Positions 21,610-35,754 are shown, counted from the stretch's first letter. The stretch: DNA of 64,000 bases from Lota lota (GCA_026745465.1 JACYXH010000802.1:1521501-1585500), one strand, 5' to 3'. Program-made: numbers and translations. Notes: generated by a model not told the origin, from the sequence alone.

Positions 21610-22355
21610 GCAATGGAATTCTTAGGCCAAGGCAAGGGGGATCTACAAAAACACATAATAGTAGTCATAGTCATAATATCCATGAGTGGTTGCGATCTTA
21701 TGAAATGAGCAACATGAGGACGAAATAAATATTGAATAGAACCATGGCTAATGTATACATGGCTGTGCCAGGTGGATGGCAAAGCATTTTCAGTCCAATA
21801 ACTATACAGTCGTATTATCGGCTAACATTCTAGGCTGCCGGATCAAACCCTGAATCATAATTGGGCTGTCACTCAGAAGATGAAAAGCCGTTGGCCGGGG
21901 AAGCACGTGTGTCTTATCATGCCAAGGAGCTCGCCAGTGCCTCACACATGGAAGCGGTACATATGATACATACATAAACAGATAATAACAAGCAGTAACA
22001 AGAGATGTAACTAGTACAGTCATGCAATCACAGACCCTGGTCCTCTTCCAATAACACCCCAAGTTTACTTACTATTAAATCTACTTTTCATTCTTTATTT
22101 CTCCTTCACTGTTGTTGGCCAGTGATATCTGAGGTTGCAAAATGAAATGACCAGGGTTTTCCTGTTTTTTTCTCTCAACCTGAACAAGCAGTTAAGTCTA
22201 ATTCAAACCCTGCATGTGTGGGTCATTGGAGCCGATAAACCTTTTGGTTAACGGTGCTACACTCACACAAAGGTTAAGTAAGCCTATCTCTTGTGCTCCG
22301 CCATTGCTGTTGGCCACCACTAAGTTTTTTTTCATCTTCTTCCTCCCCTGGACAG
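21610..22355. other. Repeat-poor stretch, nothing identified
   Basis: Mixed AT-leaning sequence with no splice-bounded exon or transposon ends recognised. Confidence 0.4.
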
Positions 22356-22356
22356 A

Positions 22357-23154
<798 letters not shown>

Positions 23155-23271
23155 CTTCAGCAAGAGGAAGTTGAGTGGGAGAGTCGAATTTTGACTCCTG
23201 CTTCATGGAGACAATGTAAAGCCTCCTGTTGCAGTCTTATCCTTCTCTGTACGATTGACTCGGAGTGTAAT

Positions 23272-23272
<1 letters not shown>

Positions 23273-23302
<30 letters not shown>
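23273..23302. repeat. (GT)n microsatellite
   Basis: About 14 GT units. The stretch 23305-23650 after it shows nothing identifiable. Confidence 0.95.
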
Positions 23303-23303
<1 letters not shown>

Positions 23304-23659
23304 GGTACAAGGCTTTGTTGCCGTGTGTGTGAGCCTCACACCAAGGTGTGTTTTGCCAGCATGTTAAAAGCCCCTAAACAACAACTCCCTTTTAATTGGG
23401 CTCTGAGCGTCCAGGCGTTTGATGTCCCGTGTTCTGCTAGACAGGGGGTGGGTGTCTGTGAGAGATGTATGAACTTCATCATTCGGTCACTTTGTGATAG
23501 GAACAGGTCCACATGACATGGGTGCCCACGAAACCGGGGCACTGTGGACATCTGATCCACACTGACTAGAAGATCACCTATTCCTCCATGCATGGCATAC
23601 TCTGAATTCCCCTACTGTCTATATCCCACAACCTAAGACCAAGCCTACACCATGCCCCA

Positions 23660-23932
23660 CCTCGTGCCAAGCCCCGTCTCTTGTTATCCTTTATTTTATT
23701 TCAACCATTCCTTATTTTACGCACTAACTTCCTTCGTCCTCCCTGCTCTTTCCCCATCTCTTATTTGTCACTTTCCCTTTCTCCTATTCCCTGACCTTCT
23801 TTTGCTTCCTCAATTCCTTTGCTTTCACCTCATTCCTTCTTTCAAAACCTCCTACCTTTTCCTGCTTATTCTCCTTTTACACCTTCTCCCTATTTTTTCT
23901 TCTTCTCCTTGTCTTACACCTTCTTCTTCGTT
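23660..23932. repeat. Polypyrimidine-rich tract
   Basis: About 270 bp dominated by CTT, CCT and TTC steps, ending near GTGTGTACCAG (23936-23949), which gives a 3'-splice-site look. No matching donor or meaningful frame was found downstream. Confidence 0.7.
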
Positions 23933-24134
23933 GGTGTGTGTGTACCAGCAGCTGCAGCTCCACCACGCCCCCTGGAGCAGAGGTCCAGAGCAGACATCTG
24001 TCACACACACACTTTCCCCGATCTGATCCCTCCTACCCAGGAAGCTCTGGGGTAAAGAAGAGTAGCAACAGCACACACGCACGTGCATACACGCAGATGC
24101 GCAGACGCAGACAGACACGCTATGGCAGAAGAGA

Positions 24135-24637
24135 CTTCCCCACCTCGCTCCATCACTCTCGTTCTCTCTCTTTCACTCTGTCTCTCTCTCTATCTGCGTT
24201 GAGCGGTTCATTGCGAGAAGCAGGTTTTGGACTTAGTCAACCTGCTGGCTAGCAGGCAGGTGCCTATCTTAGTCCCTGATAAAACCATCCTTTTCTTAAC
24301 CCTGCAGGCTGTAGAAAGCCGGCTGAGATGGCAGGTTTATCACCTGTGGTGTTGATCAAATCGTTGACAGTTAAACTGCTACGTGCGTTGCTCCAGGCAA
24401 TGTAAGGAGAAAGCAACCTGTTTGAATCGAGGAGGGAATGCAGTCATTGTGTTTCTTTCAAGTATAAATAAAATAATAAAAACATTTCCTTTAGATTTTC
24501 AATCGACTGTTTCCTCATGCTTAAGTATGTGTTGTCGGTAAAAGGACAGATACAAGCTTACTTTACCTTACCTAAGTCCTACTACATGCTATCAGACTCA
24601 AGCACTTGTTTTTGCTTCCCTCCAATAATTTCTACTT
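24135..24637. other. Mixed stretch, nothing identified
   Basis: CT-rich at 24150-24195, then AT-leaning sequence with no feature I can support. Confidence 0.4.
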
Positions 24638-24752
24638 CATGGTTTAATCCCCAATGTCACCAGTGTATCTTTAGCAAGTTTCCTAACCCCTGCCTAAACA
24701 CCTTAATGACTTGTATCTCAATTAACGTTATGTGCTAAATGATGTAATAGTA
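24638..24752 (+). mobile_element. tRNA-derived SINE (family 1), diverged partial copy
   Basis: TTCATGGTTTAATCCCCAAT is a degraded B-box region; TCTTTAGCAAGTTTCCTAAC and GACTTGTATCTCAATTAACG correspond to the body; TATGTGCTAAATGATG is the tail. Confidence 0.55.
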
Positions 24753-24880
24753 AATAAAGTGTGTGTGTGTGTCAGGTAAAGCTTCGGGGCATGTGATGTT
24801 GTAAATAAAGTGCATGTCACGGAGTGGCTTCTGAGACCGGAGGGATCTGGTCTTATCCCTTGAAGTCAAGGCTTCAAAGC

Positions 24881-24882
<2 letters not shown>

Positions 24883-24965
<83 letters not shown>

Positions 24966-25014
24966 GCGCGTGTGTGCGTGCGTGTGCGTGTGTGCGCGCG
25001 CGAGTGCGCGGCTC
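24883..25014. repeat. (GT)n array with CG-rich 3' end
   Basis: About 38 GT units followed by mixed GTGCGCGTGTGCGTGCG and GCGCGCGCGAG steps to 25014, an alternating purine-pyrimidine tract likely to favour Z-DNA. Confidence 0.95.
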
Positions 25015-25149
25015 AGCTGTTTCGTGAGTGGCCACGATGATGTGAACATCTTTCCTGTTTGACATCGAAGGCAGCGAAGGCCTTCAGTTCACAGACCAGA
25101 GAGTGAGACCAGGAAAAAGTAATATAGAGAGAAATGGAGGGTAAAACAT

Positions 25150-25430
25150 AGAGCAAGAGAGACTTAGACAGGTGACGGAGTGAGAGAGAGAGACACACAG
25201 ATAAAGAGACTTGTAGAGAGACATAGAGAGGGAGAGACGGAGACAGAGAGAGAGCGACAAAGAGACTTGGAGAGAGAGACAGCGACAAAAAGACTTGGAG
25301 AGAGAGACACCAATAAAGAGACTTGGAGAGAGACATAGAGCGGAAGAGACGGACACAGAGAGAGAGACAGCGACAAAGAGACTTGGAGAGAGAGAGACAC
25401 CGATAGAGAGTTGGAGAGAGACCTTAATCG
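25150..25430. repeat. Imperfect ~30-bp GA-rich minisatellite
   Basis: The phrase AAAGAGACTTGGAGAGAGA recurs with spacers containing GACAGCGAC, GACACCAAT or GACATAGAG. The divergence is moderate, so this is a real tandem repeat on top of a GA-rich background. Confidence 0.8.
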
Positions 25431-25434
25431 AGAG

Positions 25435-26420
25435 AAACAAAACCCACATGGAATTACTGTGCATTTTTCTTCCCTCTTCCTTTTCATTTAAAAACACAGA
25501 CAATCTTTTTCCCATTAACACTCATCAGAGAAAAAACAGTCGTATTTTCACTGTCACGCCGGGAACAATTGAAACAATTTGAGCCTCTATTATCCTAATG
25601 TGGTGCGATGGAAGACGAGGACAGGAGCGGGCGGAGCTCATCGTGTACGCCTTTTTGATGAAGTGGCTCGTGTTAGAATGTGGACCCTCTGCCCCTGAGG
25701 AGAGGCCCGGCCACTCGAGGGGCTGAAGGAGGTTTTGATGGAAACCCCATGAATGATTGATAACAGGAGAGGAGCGGTTTAAAAAGTCCCACAACCAATC
25801 CACCCACCCACCCACCCACCCACCCACCCACCCCTTCTTGCTCCTTAGCCATCTATTATTTAGCGCCCTCTCCCTCGTATTTAGGTGCCACACGGAATAT
25901 CAGTCACCATCGTGAAATCTCGGGTGGGTAATTCCTGTCAAAGGAATTATGGTTTTATTTGGTATCTGTTGAGCAGAGCTGCTGCTCCAGCCGTGACGGG
26001 ACAGGACAGGGTATGGACGGATGTTCTGAGTGCAGGGTTGAGTCTAGTTAGCGTCCGTTAGCTGGAGAGTTAGACTAAATGCTCTGCTCTTATGTTATGG
26101 AGATGTAGAACGAGCAACACACCACCCAGACCGCCTCTGCCTATTACATCATTAAGGAAAAAATACATATCTGGTAAAAGGTAACATTTAAAAAATAAGA
26201 AAATGAATATATGTATTTAATGATATGAAATGTATGGAATTTGTATGGCCATCGACAAAAAACTCATGCGGGTTCTGATGGCTGCCTGCCACCATGATTT
26301 ACACACACATGGGTAAATAGAGTGTATCAACTCACACACGCAGTCTGCGTGATTGAGTGCTGGAGTCACACACACGGCACACATGTTGAGTATAATGGTG
26401 GCACGATTGAAGGGAGGGGG
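25435..26420. other. Mixed stretch with (CCCA)n
   Basis: A pure (CCCA)8 run lies at 25799-25833. The part at 25560-25760 is balanced in composition and could be conserved non-coding DNA, with GGAACAATTGAAACAATTTG. No exon was identified. Confidence 0.4.
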
Positions 26421-26422
26421 AG

Positions 26423-26423
<1 letters not shown>

Positions 26424-26453
<30 letters not shown>
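26424..26453. repeat. (GT)n microsatellite
   Basis: About 15 GT units. Confidence 0.95.
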
Positions 26454-26454
<1 letters not shown>

Positions 26455-26627
26455 AGGTAGAGTGTTGCTTTGTGGAGAGGAGCTGACAGGTGCTGTGGGG
26501 GTCCCGTGACCCCCACCCCACTGGAGAGAGAGACACATGCATAGACATAGAGAGGAGAAGTAAAGAGAGCCTGATGAAGTTAATCCGCATATGTTTTATT
26601 TATTTATCCTTTATTTAACCAGGAAAC

Positions 26628-26782
26628 TCTAGTTTAGTGGTTAGTGCTTGAGTCTCAGCAGAAAGGTTCTGACTTTGAACCCCAATATCTGCTATTACTT
26701 GGTGGGATCCTTGAGAAGGACCCTTAACCCCTGGCAGCGATTGAATGTGTATCTGAATTCACTTTGGATAAAAGTGAAATGT
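26628..26782 (+). mobile_element. tRNA-derived SINE (family 1), near full length
   Basis: TAGTTTAGTGGTTAGTGC (A-box region), GGTTCTGACTTTGAACCCCA (B-box region), GGGATCCTTGAGAAGGACCC, TGTATCTGAATTCACTTTGG and ATAAAAGTGAAATG occur in order. Just upstream, CCTTTATTTAACCAGGAA (26607-26624) resembles a motif found at the ends of other fish repeats. Confidence 0.75.
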
Positions 26783-26789
26783 CCACATC

Positions 26790-27257
26790 AAAGCACACAA
26801 AGGAAGATGGTTCTCATTTGTTTTTATTACTTATTTTTACTTTCCAGTGATGTGTATGTATGCAACACTTCCAGGAAGTACTGATTTATTGACGGCCAAC
26901 TGAGTGCGGTTTGGCTTGACAGCTGCATTTCCGTCCCACGTATTCTTCTTCTCCTTCTTCTTAGTATTACAGTGACTAACCTTTCTGCCATTTCCACACA
27001 TTCATCCACTTTTTGGTAACAATGACTCTAAACGAGTTCCCGGCTCTCTGTGTGTACAAACGTGTGACTCCCCACAGTGTAATCGTAAGGAGTCCTATTT
27101 AACTTGAGGTCACAAACATAATTAAAACATTTACTCAGGATAATTCGGGAACAGGTTTGAGCGTTGGTGGGTGTTCCCGTTTTCTTTTTTTCTTCTACTC
27201 TGTGTCTTATCTTCCCAGTGACGATCATTGCCTCGTCACGGCGCGGGGGCGGGGGCA
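26790..27257. other. Mixed stretch, nothing identified
   Basis: AT-leaning sequence with short TTCTTCTCC steps; no exon or element boundary recognised. Confidence 0.4.
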
Positions 27258-27282
27258 GGGGGGGGGGGGGGGGGGGGGGGGG
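27241..27282. repeat. G-rich block ending in G25
   Basis: GCGGGGGCGGGGGCA followed by 25 consecutive G (27258-27282); four or more G-runs satisfy the G-quadruplex pattern. Confidence 0.95.
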
Positions 27283-27404
27283 TAGGAGAGAGGCGATAGC
27301 GTGTGCTGCCCATCTTGTGTCAACAGCGGCATATTTACAGAAGCTGTTCCAACAAAAGAAATAAATTATCCCCTTGTCCCATAGCTGTTTTTTTGGCCAA
27401 GTGA

Positions 27405-27431
27405 TGTGGTGGTGGTGGTGGGTGGTGGTGA
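27405..27431. repeat. (GGT)n short array
   Basis: About eight GGT units with one G insertion. The stretch 27432-27705 that follows is mixed with no gene recognised. Confidence 0.85.
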
Positions 27432-27704
27432 TATCGCTCAACTTCAACCCCTCCCCCTCCGGATGGTGTTTCTGTAGCGCCGGCGCAGCCAGTGACTGCT
27501 AGCGGTGGTCCGAGGGCTGCGTGATTCGATTTGGAAATGGAGATTAATGGCCACAGAGGTAATGGCACAAAGCGCATGCATCAGGAGGATGAGGAAGTGG
27601 TGGAGGAGGTCACCCACCCCGGCTGACCTTTGCCAAACGGTGATAATGATGCCCCCGTCAGATACACTCCTACTGGGGGAGCTTCCGTAGCAGCCAGCCC
27701 CCCC

Positions 27705-27708
<4 letters not shown>

Positions 27709-27746
<38 letters not shown>
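27709..27746. repeat. (GT)n microsatellite
   Basis: About 19 GT units. A separate alternating CA/CG/TG patch is at 27868-27910. Confidence 0.95.
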
Positions 27747-27747
<1 letters not shown>

Positions 27748-28192
27748 TTTAATGGGTGGAGTGTTTAATGCTATAGTAGATTCAGCACGCCATACACGCT
27801 GGTCGTATGGCAAGTAGGAGGTAAATAGATCAGCATGGCTACGTATATGGGCCCGGTCTTATACACATACATGCACGCATGCGCACGCACACACGCGCAC
27901 ACACGCACGCTCTCAATTAAACTCAAATCAGTTGGCTTTTTTAGCAGGACATATACAATACGTGGTGCTGAAGCAAAGCAATAAATAAATCAAGACACTC
28001 ATACTCACACATACAATACACACAAAGGCAATCGCACACACACACCCACCCATACATCCTGTCGCACCACCACCAGCACCAATGCTGCGTTTTGTAACCA
28101 CTAGAAGTGAACCCGGCCTGGGTGGCTGTCTCTGCATCAGGCAGATTATTAGTCCTCTTTGGCTGACACTGATAAGACCCTACCCACTGTTG

Positions 28193-28323
<131 letters not shown>

Positions 28324-28539
28324 CCTGGCTGAGGTGGGGCGGGATTATGCCGCCAGTTCTGCTGATTCCATTCTTTACATTATCCTCTGCAGTCACATTG
28401 CCTCCATCTGAATAACTTGGCTGGCGTTGTAGGAGCAGGGACAGAGTGTGGACACCTGTGCACAGGCGGTGATACACGTACACGTGCGAAGAATTGTGCC
28501 GGGATGTGCTTGGATGAGAAGGCGAGCAGGCATGGATAC

Positions 28540-28640
28540 ACGCACACATACACACACACACATGCATATAAGGAATGCATACACACACATGCACATTGAG
28601 GCATGAACATGAGCACACACACACACACAAAGAGGGATAC
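28540..28640. repeat. Degenerate CA-rich patch
   Basis: Short CA runs separated by TGCATATAAGG and similar spacers. Confidence 0.75.
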
Positions 28641-28734
28641 AGACACCAACATACACATGTATGGGCGTCTTTTGACTTCCTCACTGCTCACAGAGGTTTA
28701 TGAGGACAATCACCCCATTATGAATACGAATGAG

Positions 28735-28851
<117 letters not shown>

Positions 28852-28857
28852 GACTGT

Positions 28858-29300
28858 GGTCTTTCTCCTCTTTCTGTCCTTGCTCTCTGCTCTCCGTCCC
28901 TCCAGCTTTCTCTCTCTCCATCGCTCTACCTTCCTCCACCTCTCTCTCTCCATCATCCCTCTTTATCTTGCCACCCTACCCTTCCTCTACCTCTATCCCC
29001 TCCCTCCTTCCCTCCCTCCCTCCCCCTGGTTTTCCAAGTAGCAGTGAGCTCTCTGTCTCTGTGTGTCTCTGTCTGTAACGGTATCCCTCTCTCTGTGTGG
29101 TCTCCCTCTCTCAGTCTCTCTCTGTCTCTCTCTGTGTCTCTGTCTGTCTCTGTCTCTGTCTCTCCCTGTCTGAATGATGCTGATGGAGGCGGGAAGGAGC
29201 CCTAATCCACTCTGTGCCATTAGAGGGAATCTAACCACCTCTCACTCCTCTCCTCATCTCCTGCACTCCTCTCCTCTCCTTCTCTCCTTTCCTCCCCCTG
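28858..29300. repeat. Pyrimidine-rich degenerate CT/TGTC tract
   Basis: Continuous C/T-rich sequence on the + strand with TCTCTGTCTGTCTC steps; Ser-Leu-Pro frames here are compositional. Confidence 0.7.
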
Positions 29301-29350
29301 TCTTACAGCGCCACACTCATCAAGACCACCTGAATTCCCCCCCCCACACG

Positions 29351-29420
29351 CCCATACACACACACACACGCACGCACGCACGCACGCACACACACACATT
29401 TAGACACATACACACACCAT
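29351..29420. repeat. (CA)/(CACG) short repeats
   Basis: CA run, about five CGCA units at 29370-29388, then CA again. Confidence 0.85.
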
Positions 29421-29519
29421 AATAATGACACAAAACACTGAGAGGGGCGTGGGAGATGCGCGCACACACACACACATACACACAGGGTGGGGGAGTTAAG
29501 AATTTGTGGGGGCAGAGAG

Positions 29520-29645
29520 AAATTATTATTATTTTATAATTTACTAACAGTTATTATGTTTTAATATGCTTTTGCCATATTTTCTTTACTGACATTCGTT
29601 TTTGTCATCCCAATAAAGCACTTACAATTCAAATTGAATTGAGAG
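29520..29645 (+). mobile_element. Possible retroposon 3' end
   Basis: AT-rich sequence ending TCATCCCAATAAAGCACTTA then short AATTCAAATTGAATTGAG repeats resembles the 3' tails of teleost LINE/SINE copies, which often carry an AATAAAGC-type end and (GAATT)n. Only the tail is visible. Confidence 0.35.
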
Positions 29646-29862
29646 CGTGGGAGAGAGGGAGCGAGACAGAATCTCGTCTCCTCTCTGCTACCAATCTGAG
29701 ATTATTGATTCTGGTTATGTAGGTAGAAGCAGAATCGAGATGCAGAGCGACAGAGAAGCGGTCCATAGCCTAGCAAAATAATTGTATAGAAAACACCATA
29801 ATGCAAACAAAACCCCCTGTATTTTTCGGGCTAGGTGGTGATTTTATTTTTCCGTAGTGGGA

Positions 29863-29897
29863 CTGCGTTTCCCAGAAGCCTCTTCTGGGAAATGCAG
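29863..29897. promoter_or_regulatory. 16-bp inverted repeat holding two STAT/BCL6-like sites
   Basis: CTGCGTTTCCCAGAAG and CTTCTGGGAAATGCAG are inverted copies with one mismatch, separated by CCT. Each arm contains TTCCCAGAA or TTCTGGGAA, fitting TTCNNNGAA. Binding is not shown. Confidence 0.35.
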
Positions 29898-29899
29898 AA

Positions 29900-30358
29900 A
29901 CACGAAGAGAGCCCTGTGGAGTCTTGAGTGCCAAGCGCATTTGTTCAGAGTTAAAACTATGGAGACACAGTTGTGGTCTGAGGTTTGAAATATGCGGCCG
30001 ATTGCATGCGCCCCGCGGTTTTCGTAATGTGTCAACAACAGCAATGTCAGATAGCAGAGCTTTTCAGAACCCCCTGTTGACATATTTCTATTTAGCATGT
30101 TAATTCCAATAGTGCTAGAAATGGCTGCCTTGCGGTTGGGTGACTGCTGCTGTTATGTGACCACCTCTTTGTCTGGGTGCACTGAGTGCTTTCTGCCACC
30201 TCACGCTGCACAATATGTGGGTTTGGAGATAGACGACCACATGGGGGGCCGGTGAGCCTAGCCCGGAGCGCTGGTCAGTGACTCACTGATGAGGTCACTG
30301 CTCGGGCCAAGCAGAGAGATGGACTGACCAGGGCGCTAGAGAGCATAGAGACACTTCC
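29900..30358. other. Non-repetitive stretch, nothing identified
   Basis: Balanced sequence without arrays. No coding or mobile feature was recognised. Confidence 0.35.
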
Positions 30359-30359
30359 C

Positions 30360-30615
30360 TGCGGTTCTCTTCACTTCCTTCCTTGATTTTCTTCTACTCT
30401 CTTCTCCTGTCCTCTTCTTTTCTCATTTATTTTGTCCTTCACTTTTCTTGAATTCTCTTATCATTTCTGTTCTCCTCCTCCTCTCCTCACCTCTTTTCTT
30501 CTAACCCCCCTATTCTGTTCCTTTCTCTTATCTCTCCTTTCCTCATCTCCCCTCTTCTCACCACTCCTCTCTTTCCTCTCCTTCTCTCCACTCTTCTGCC
30601 CTTCCCCTGTCTCAG
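30360..30615. repeat. Polypyrimidine tract
   Basis: About 250 bp of CTT/CCT/TTC-rich sequence ending CCCCTGTCTCAG|CC. This is acceptor-like, but no donor-bounded exon follows. Confidence 0.7.
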
Positions 30616-30639
30616 CCACTAGTTGAAAAACTGCCTACC

Positions 30640-31240
30640 AATTCCACTGTTGGCAATAGCATCGGTTTCATGGCTCTTTCAATGGAGCTGTGGCTAGCCT
30701 TGACGATTGAGCGCGAAAAGCTAACTCAGCACCGTCGTCACTCCCCTATGTGAGTCAGAAAGCCCCGGTCATGGAGGACGTCAGCGCTGACATTTGTCAG
30801 CGACATGACTCAGAATTGATGGCTCTTTATTTATAAACAGTCCCAGCAAGGCCAATGGGAAATCATGTGTGACGGATTGATTTGTGTTTAGCACCTCTCT
30901 AGCACTTGTGATCCTCTAATAGACTCGCTCTCCCTCTTCTGTGCCACATTTGGGAGTCTTCAAGCATCTCAACTGTCTCCAAATGATTTTGGGTGTTGAT
31001 GCACAAATCCGCTCCTCACGGCCAGCGTTGGCTGCAAGGTGTCATTCTTGGTAAAATATCATCACCATTTAACACCTGGCTGGTGGTTTTTACATGTTAT
31101 GATGTTTTAATTCTGTGGGCTGAGTGCCGTGCCCTTTCAGTCTGAACCATAACAGGTTTTGTCCATTTCACAGTGCGGAATAAAAGGTAGTGTTGCGACA
31201 GACTGGCTCTGTGGTTCACAGCTGGTTGTCGGGTCAACCA
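30640..31240. other. Repeat-free block, possible regulatory DNA
   Basis: About 600 bp of balanced composition with CpGs, including GGCTCTTTATTTATAAACAG and GCCAATGGGAAATCATG. No open frame or exon. Conservation is untested. Confidence 0.25.
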
Positions 31241-31330
31241 GATGAGAGTCCTCTCTCTACCTGACTCTACCTTGCTCTACCTCTATCACTCCCTCTCTCG
31301 ACCAGACTGCTTCTCTTTCCTTCTGTTTAT

Positions 31331-31507
<177 letters not shown>

Positions 31508-31509
31508 CT

Positions 31510-32630
31510 CTACCTCCCTACTATCCAACAGGTGTGTATTTGCTTTCACCACCAGCATTGCCGGTTCAGCTAGCCACGACAGGCCTTGATTGCATTCTTG
31601 CCATCCATGCACACACACAGATATACACGCACACACTCAAACCGGTGCGCATTTACCCCTTTGAAGTCGCAATCTTGGAAGAGACACAGAGCCATTGCTG
31701 GGATTAGCTCAAATGTCTTCAGTATGTCAACAGCCTTGGCCTGGCCCCTGTATCTCAACACTAGACTGCGACGGCCAGACGTGGCAGACACTTCTGCCCC
31801 TCAGACACTGCAATCATGGGGTCGGTTTAACCAGAATAAAAAAACGAACTGTTTTTATTCAAGTTTAATTCAAATTCTGGCCTTTAGGTTCAAGAAAAGA
31901 AAATCAGCATTATAGCCATAAACAGAACAGTTTAAAAAACGAACGAAAAAAAGTTGTTTATATATACTTACATACGCCCATCTATACGTTTCTATGAAGG
32001 CAATATACGAAGACGATATAAGACAAATACATTGCATAAAACAGCATGAAACAAACATGAAATCTTAACCACCACTGTTTGAAGTGGATGGTAATGATCA
32101 AAGGGGGATGACATCGTCCTCCTCACTCCCCTCCCTCCTCACCCCCCTCTCCCCTCTGGCCTGGTTGGTGTGTACCGCTCCAGATAATAATAGGTAATGA
32201 CACGACGGGTCATGAGGTAACGTTCTACTGTCTCCCTGGCATTTACTGAAATGTTATAGCGATCATTAGGGTGCACACACACGCAGATGAACACGCACCA
32301 ATACAGGCACGCACGCACGCACACACATAGACACACACACACATTAACACACACACGCAGACACAAAGTTGGACACACACATATAGACATCAAACACAAA
32401 CCATAGATTCACACACACAATACACTGAGAAGGTCCAATGGGTGCAGTGGGGGGTGGGGTGGGCAGGCAGGCAGCTGGGAACAGCGAATCCAGGCCAAAA
32501 ACGAAAAATCTTGTTTTTGGTGGAGATGTGGGCTAGAGATTCAGGACTGGACTTGCGTCAGCGTGTGTGCCCGGCCCCTGGCAGACTCCCAGCCTGGTGG
32601 TGGAGGAGGTAGGGGCCCCAACGGGAGGCC
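31510..32630. other. Mixed stretch with CA-rich patches
   Basis: CA-rich degenerate patches at 32270-32430; AT-rich at 31830-32060. Nothing else recognised. Confidence 0.45.
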
Positions 32631-32632
32631 CT

Positions 32633-32646
32633 CCCCCCCCCCCCCC
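32633..32646. repeat. Poly(C) run, 14 nt
   Basis: 14 consecutive C. Confidence 0.9.
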
Positions 32647-32814
32647 AAACACACACAGTTGCCTTACAGCCAGCCGGCACACATGCTACGCCCTCATTTC
32701 TTATTCATGTGTATAGTGAACGATCCGTCTGAATAAAACACAGCTACACTGGCTCAGTGTTGACATTTAGAGCGGAGGAAATAACACATGATGGTATCTG
32801 TAAAGGGTGAATAC

Positions 32815-33018
32815 CACGGAGAGAGGGAGACAGATAGGTGGAGAGATTGAGAGGGGTAGAGCGAGGGTGATAGAGAGACACAGATGTAAAGAGAGGGAGA
32901 GAAATAGGCAAAAAGAGATGGAGAGATCAAAAGGGACAGATGGAGATGGAGAGAGAAACTGAGCTATAGAGAGGGAGAGAAATGGGCAAAGAGAGGGAGG
33001 GAGAGAGAGGAAAGGGAA
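32815..33018. repeat. GAGA-rich polypurine tract
   Basis: About 200 bp of degenerate GAGAGGGAGA and GAGATGGAGA steps. Confidence 0.8.
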
Positions 33019-33024
33019 ACAGTT

Positions 33025-34185
33025 GACCTGCTTGTTTGGGGAAAATAATTGTATTCCTCTGCTAATTTCCTCCCGATAAGCATCTGACAGCTCATAGTAA
33101 AGTGTTTTATCTCAGCCAGAGGGAAATGGCTCCTCCCCCACCCCCCCCTCCCCCCCCCTCCCCCTCTTGGTGCAGCAATCGATCCTACCACCAGCACATA
33201 TGCACGCGCTATGGTTTTTAAAAGCATATTTTATTTTATTTGCATAGTGATAATCAATGACACTTTTAGGAGCCTGGCACCCTGAACCAAACCTCTCTCC
33301 TCCAACCCCTCCCTGGTTCCCGCTCTTTTCTCCACACCCCAGATTGACTGCTGTTTGCACTGCGCTGCTGGAGCCATTGATTTTTTTACTGCTTTCTCTC
33401 TCTCTCTCTGTCTCTGTCTCTGTCTCTGTCTGTCCAATCTGCAGTGTCTAACAGTTTATTACTTGTTTTGTTTTTTATTAAGGTGTGTTTAAATCTACTT
33501 GAATGTTTGCACGTGCGTATGCGTGTGCATCTTCGTGTGAACACGCGAAGGCTGGGAAGAATGTGGAAAATGTGTCATATGATAACCGCTCGGTTTCAAA
33601 TGACTTGTTTTGTTATTGCAGAATGTTTAGCAAACGACAGTATCTATCCACTCTTAAGTAGGGCAAAATTGCTCAACAAGTATCTCGATCATGTAGTGAT
33701 TCAGGGTGAAAAAGAAAACTCTAACCACTTTCTCTGCGAGTTGGCCTCCACTGAAAACGAGCGAGAGGTAGTCTCGTTGACTTTCTTTTAACCCTTTATT
33801 TTCAGAGGAGTAAGCGCGCCGCACCATTTCAGGATGAGATGGCTAAGCGGGGGGTTTAAAGTGGGAACGTCAGCCCTTGAAAGGCAGAGGATTCCCCCCT
33901 TTAGAAACCTTAAGTAAACGCCATGGACTTAAAGGGGCTTTTTTTTAACCAACCGTTGAGCTCAGAGCCTCAGTCACCCCGATTCGCTATTTGAATCACA
34001 CTAAAGACTCGACAGCAGAGGAAATGAGTGTTGTCTTAGTCACCGAACAAGCATATCATCAGACATGATTGCCAGGGTTTAAATGTTAGGAGGGAAACGT
34101 AAATACCGGGATTGCTCGGAGCCACGACTCGGCAGAAATGTGCATTCATAACGGGGTGGATATTTTGAAGTCTGTGGATGCATCT
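33025..34185. other. Mixed stretch, nothing identified
   Basis: C-rich at 33133-33168. A 115-codon open frame (33444-33791, +) has no recognisable domain, biased composition or splice context and is not called. Confidence 0.4.
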
Positions 34186-34189
34186 AGGT

Positions 34190-35100
<911 letters not shown>

Positions 35101-35103
35101 AAA

Positions 35104-35104
<1 letters not shown>

Positions 35105-35183
<79 letters not shown>
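35105..35183. repeat. (CA)n microsatellite, about 39 units
   Basis: Uninterrupted CA array. Confidence 0.99.
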
Positions 35184-35188
<5 letters not shown>

Positions 35189-35431
35189 GCATTAAGGGGA
35201 TCCACTGGTGCGTGTTATAGTTCGGTAATGGTGAGCTAATAGGCTTACCTGTCAGCATTCTACAAGACATCACTCCTGTAAATCAGACCACTCTGACACA
35301 CCTGCTCTGTAGCCTGCGTATATTTATGGCCTTTCCTTCCCCCTCTACCTCCCCCATGCTCCCCACTCCCGCTTCTCCCTCTTGGCCGGCTTCCAAAGTC
35401 AACCCCTCTTCCCCAAGCAGTGGCCTCCTCT

Positions 35432-35600
35432 TCCCTCCCTCCCTCCCTCCCTCCCTCCCTCCCTCCCTCCCTCCCTCCCTCCCTCCCTCCCTCCCTCCCT
35501 CCCTCCCTCCCTCCCTCCCTCCTCCCTCCCTCCCTCCCTCCTCTGTCTTCTCCTCCTCCTCCTCCTCCTCCTCCTCCTCCTCCTCCTCCTCCTCCTCCTT
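35432..35600. repeat. (CCCT)n array followed by (CCT)n array
   Basis: About 22 CCCT units (with a one-base phase slip near 35521) and, after TCTGTCTTCT, about 17 CCT units. This is a mirror-repeat polypyrimidine tract of the kind that can form triplex (H-) DNA. Pro-rich and Glu-rich frames across it are artefacts. Confidence 0.98.
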
Positions 35601-35754
35601 GTGGACTAAATGAAAGGGGGCAGGTGTTACCATGGATCTGGAGGGGAGCAAAGGGTGGGTGTGCTGGGGTGGGGGGGAAGAGGGGAAGAGGGGCAGCCGT
35701 CTTGCTTGTGTGCCCATCTGAAGGCTTGTAAACCCCTTCATTGCCTATTTACAT

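Noticed and set aside
23936-24000. Exon after the 23.7-23.9 kb polypyrimidine tract
   Set aside because: The AG is plausible but there is no donor or meaningful frame, and the tract is compositional.
33444-33791. 115-codon open frame on the + strand
   Set aside because: No recognisable domain or exon boundaries; consistent with chance in an AT-leaning region.
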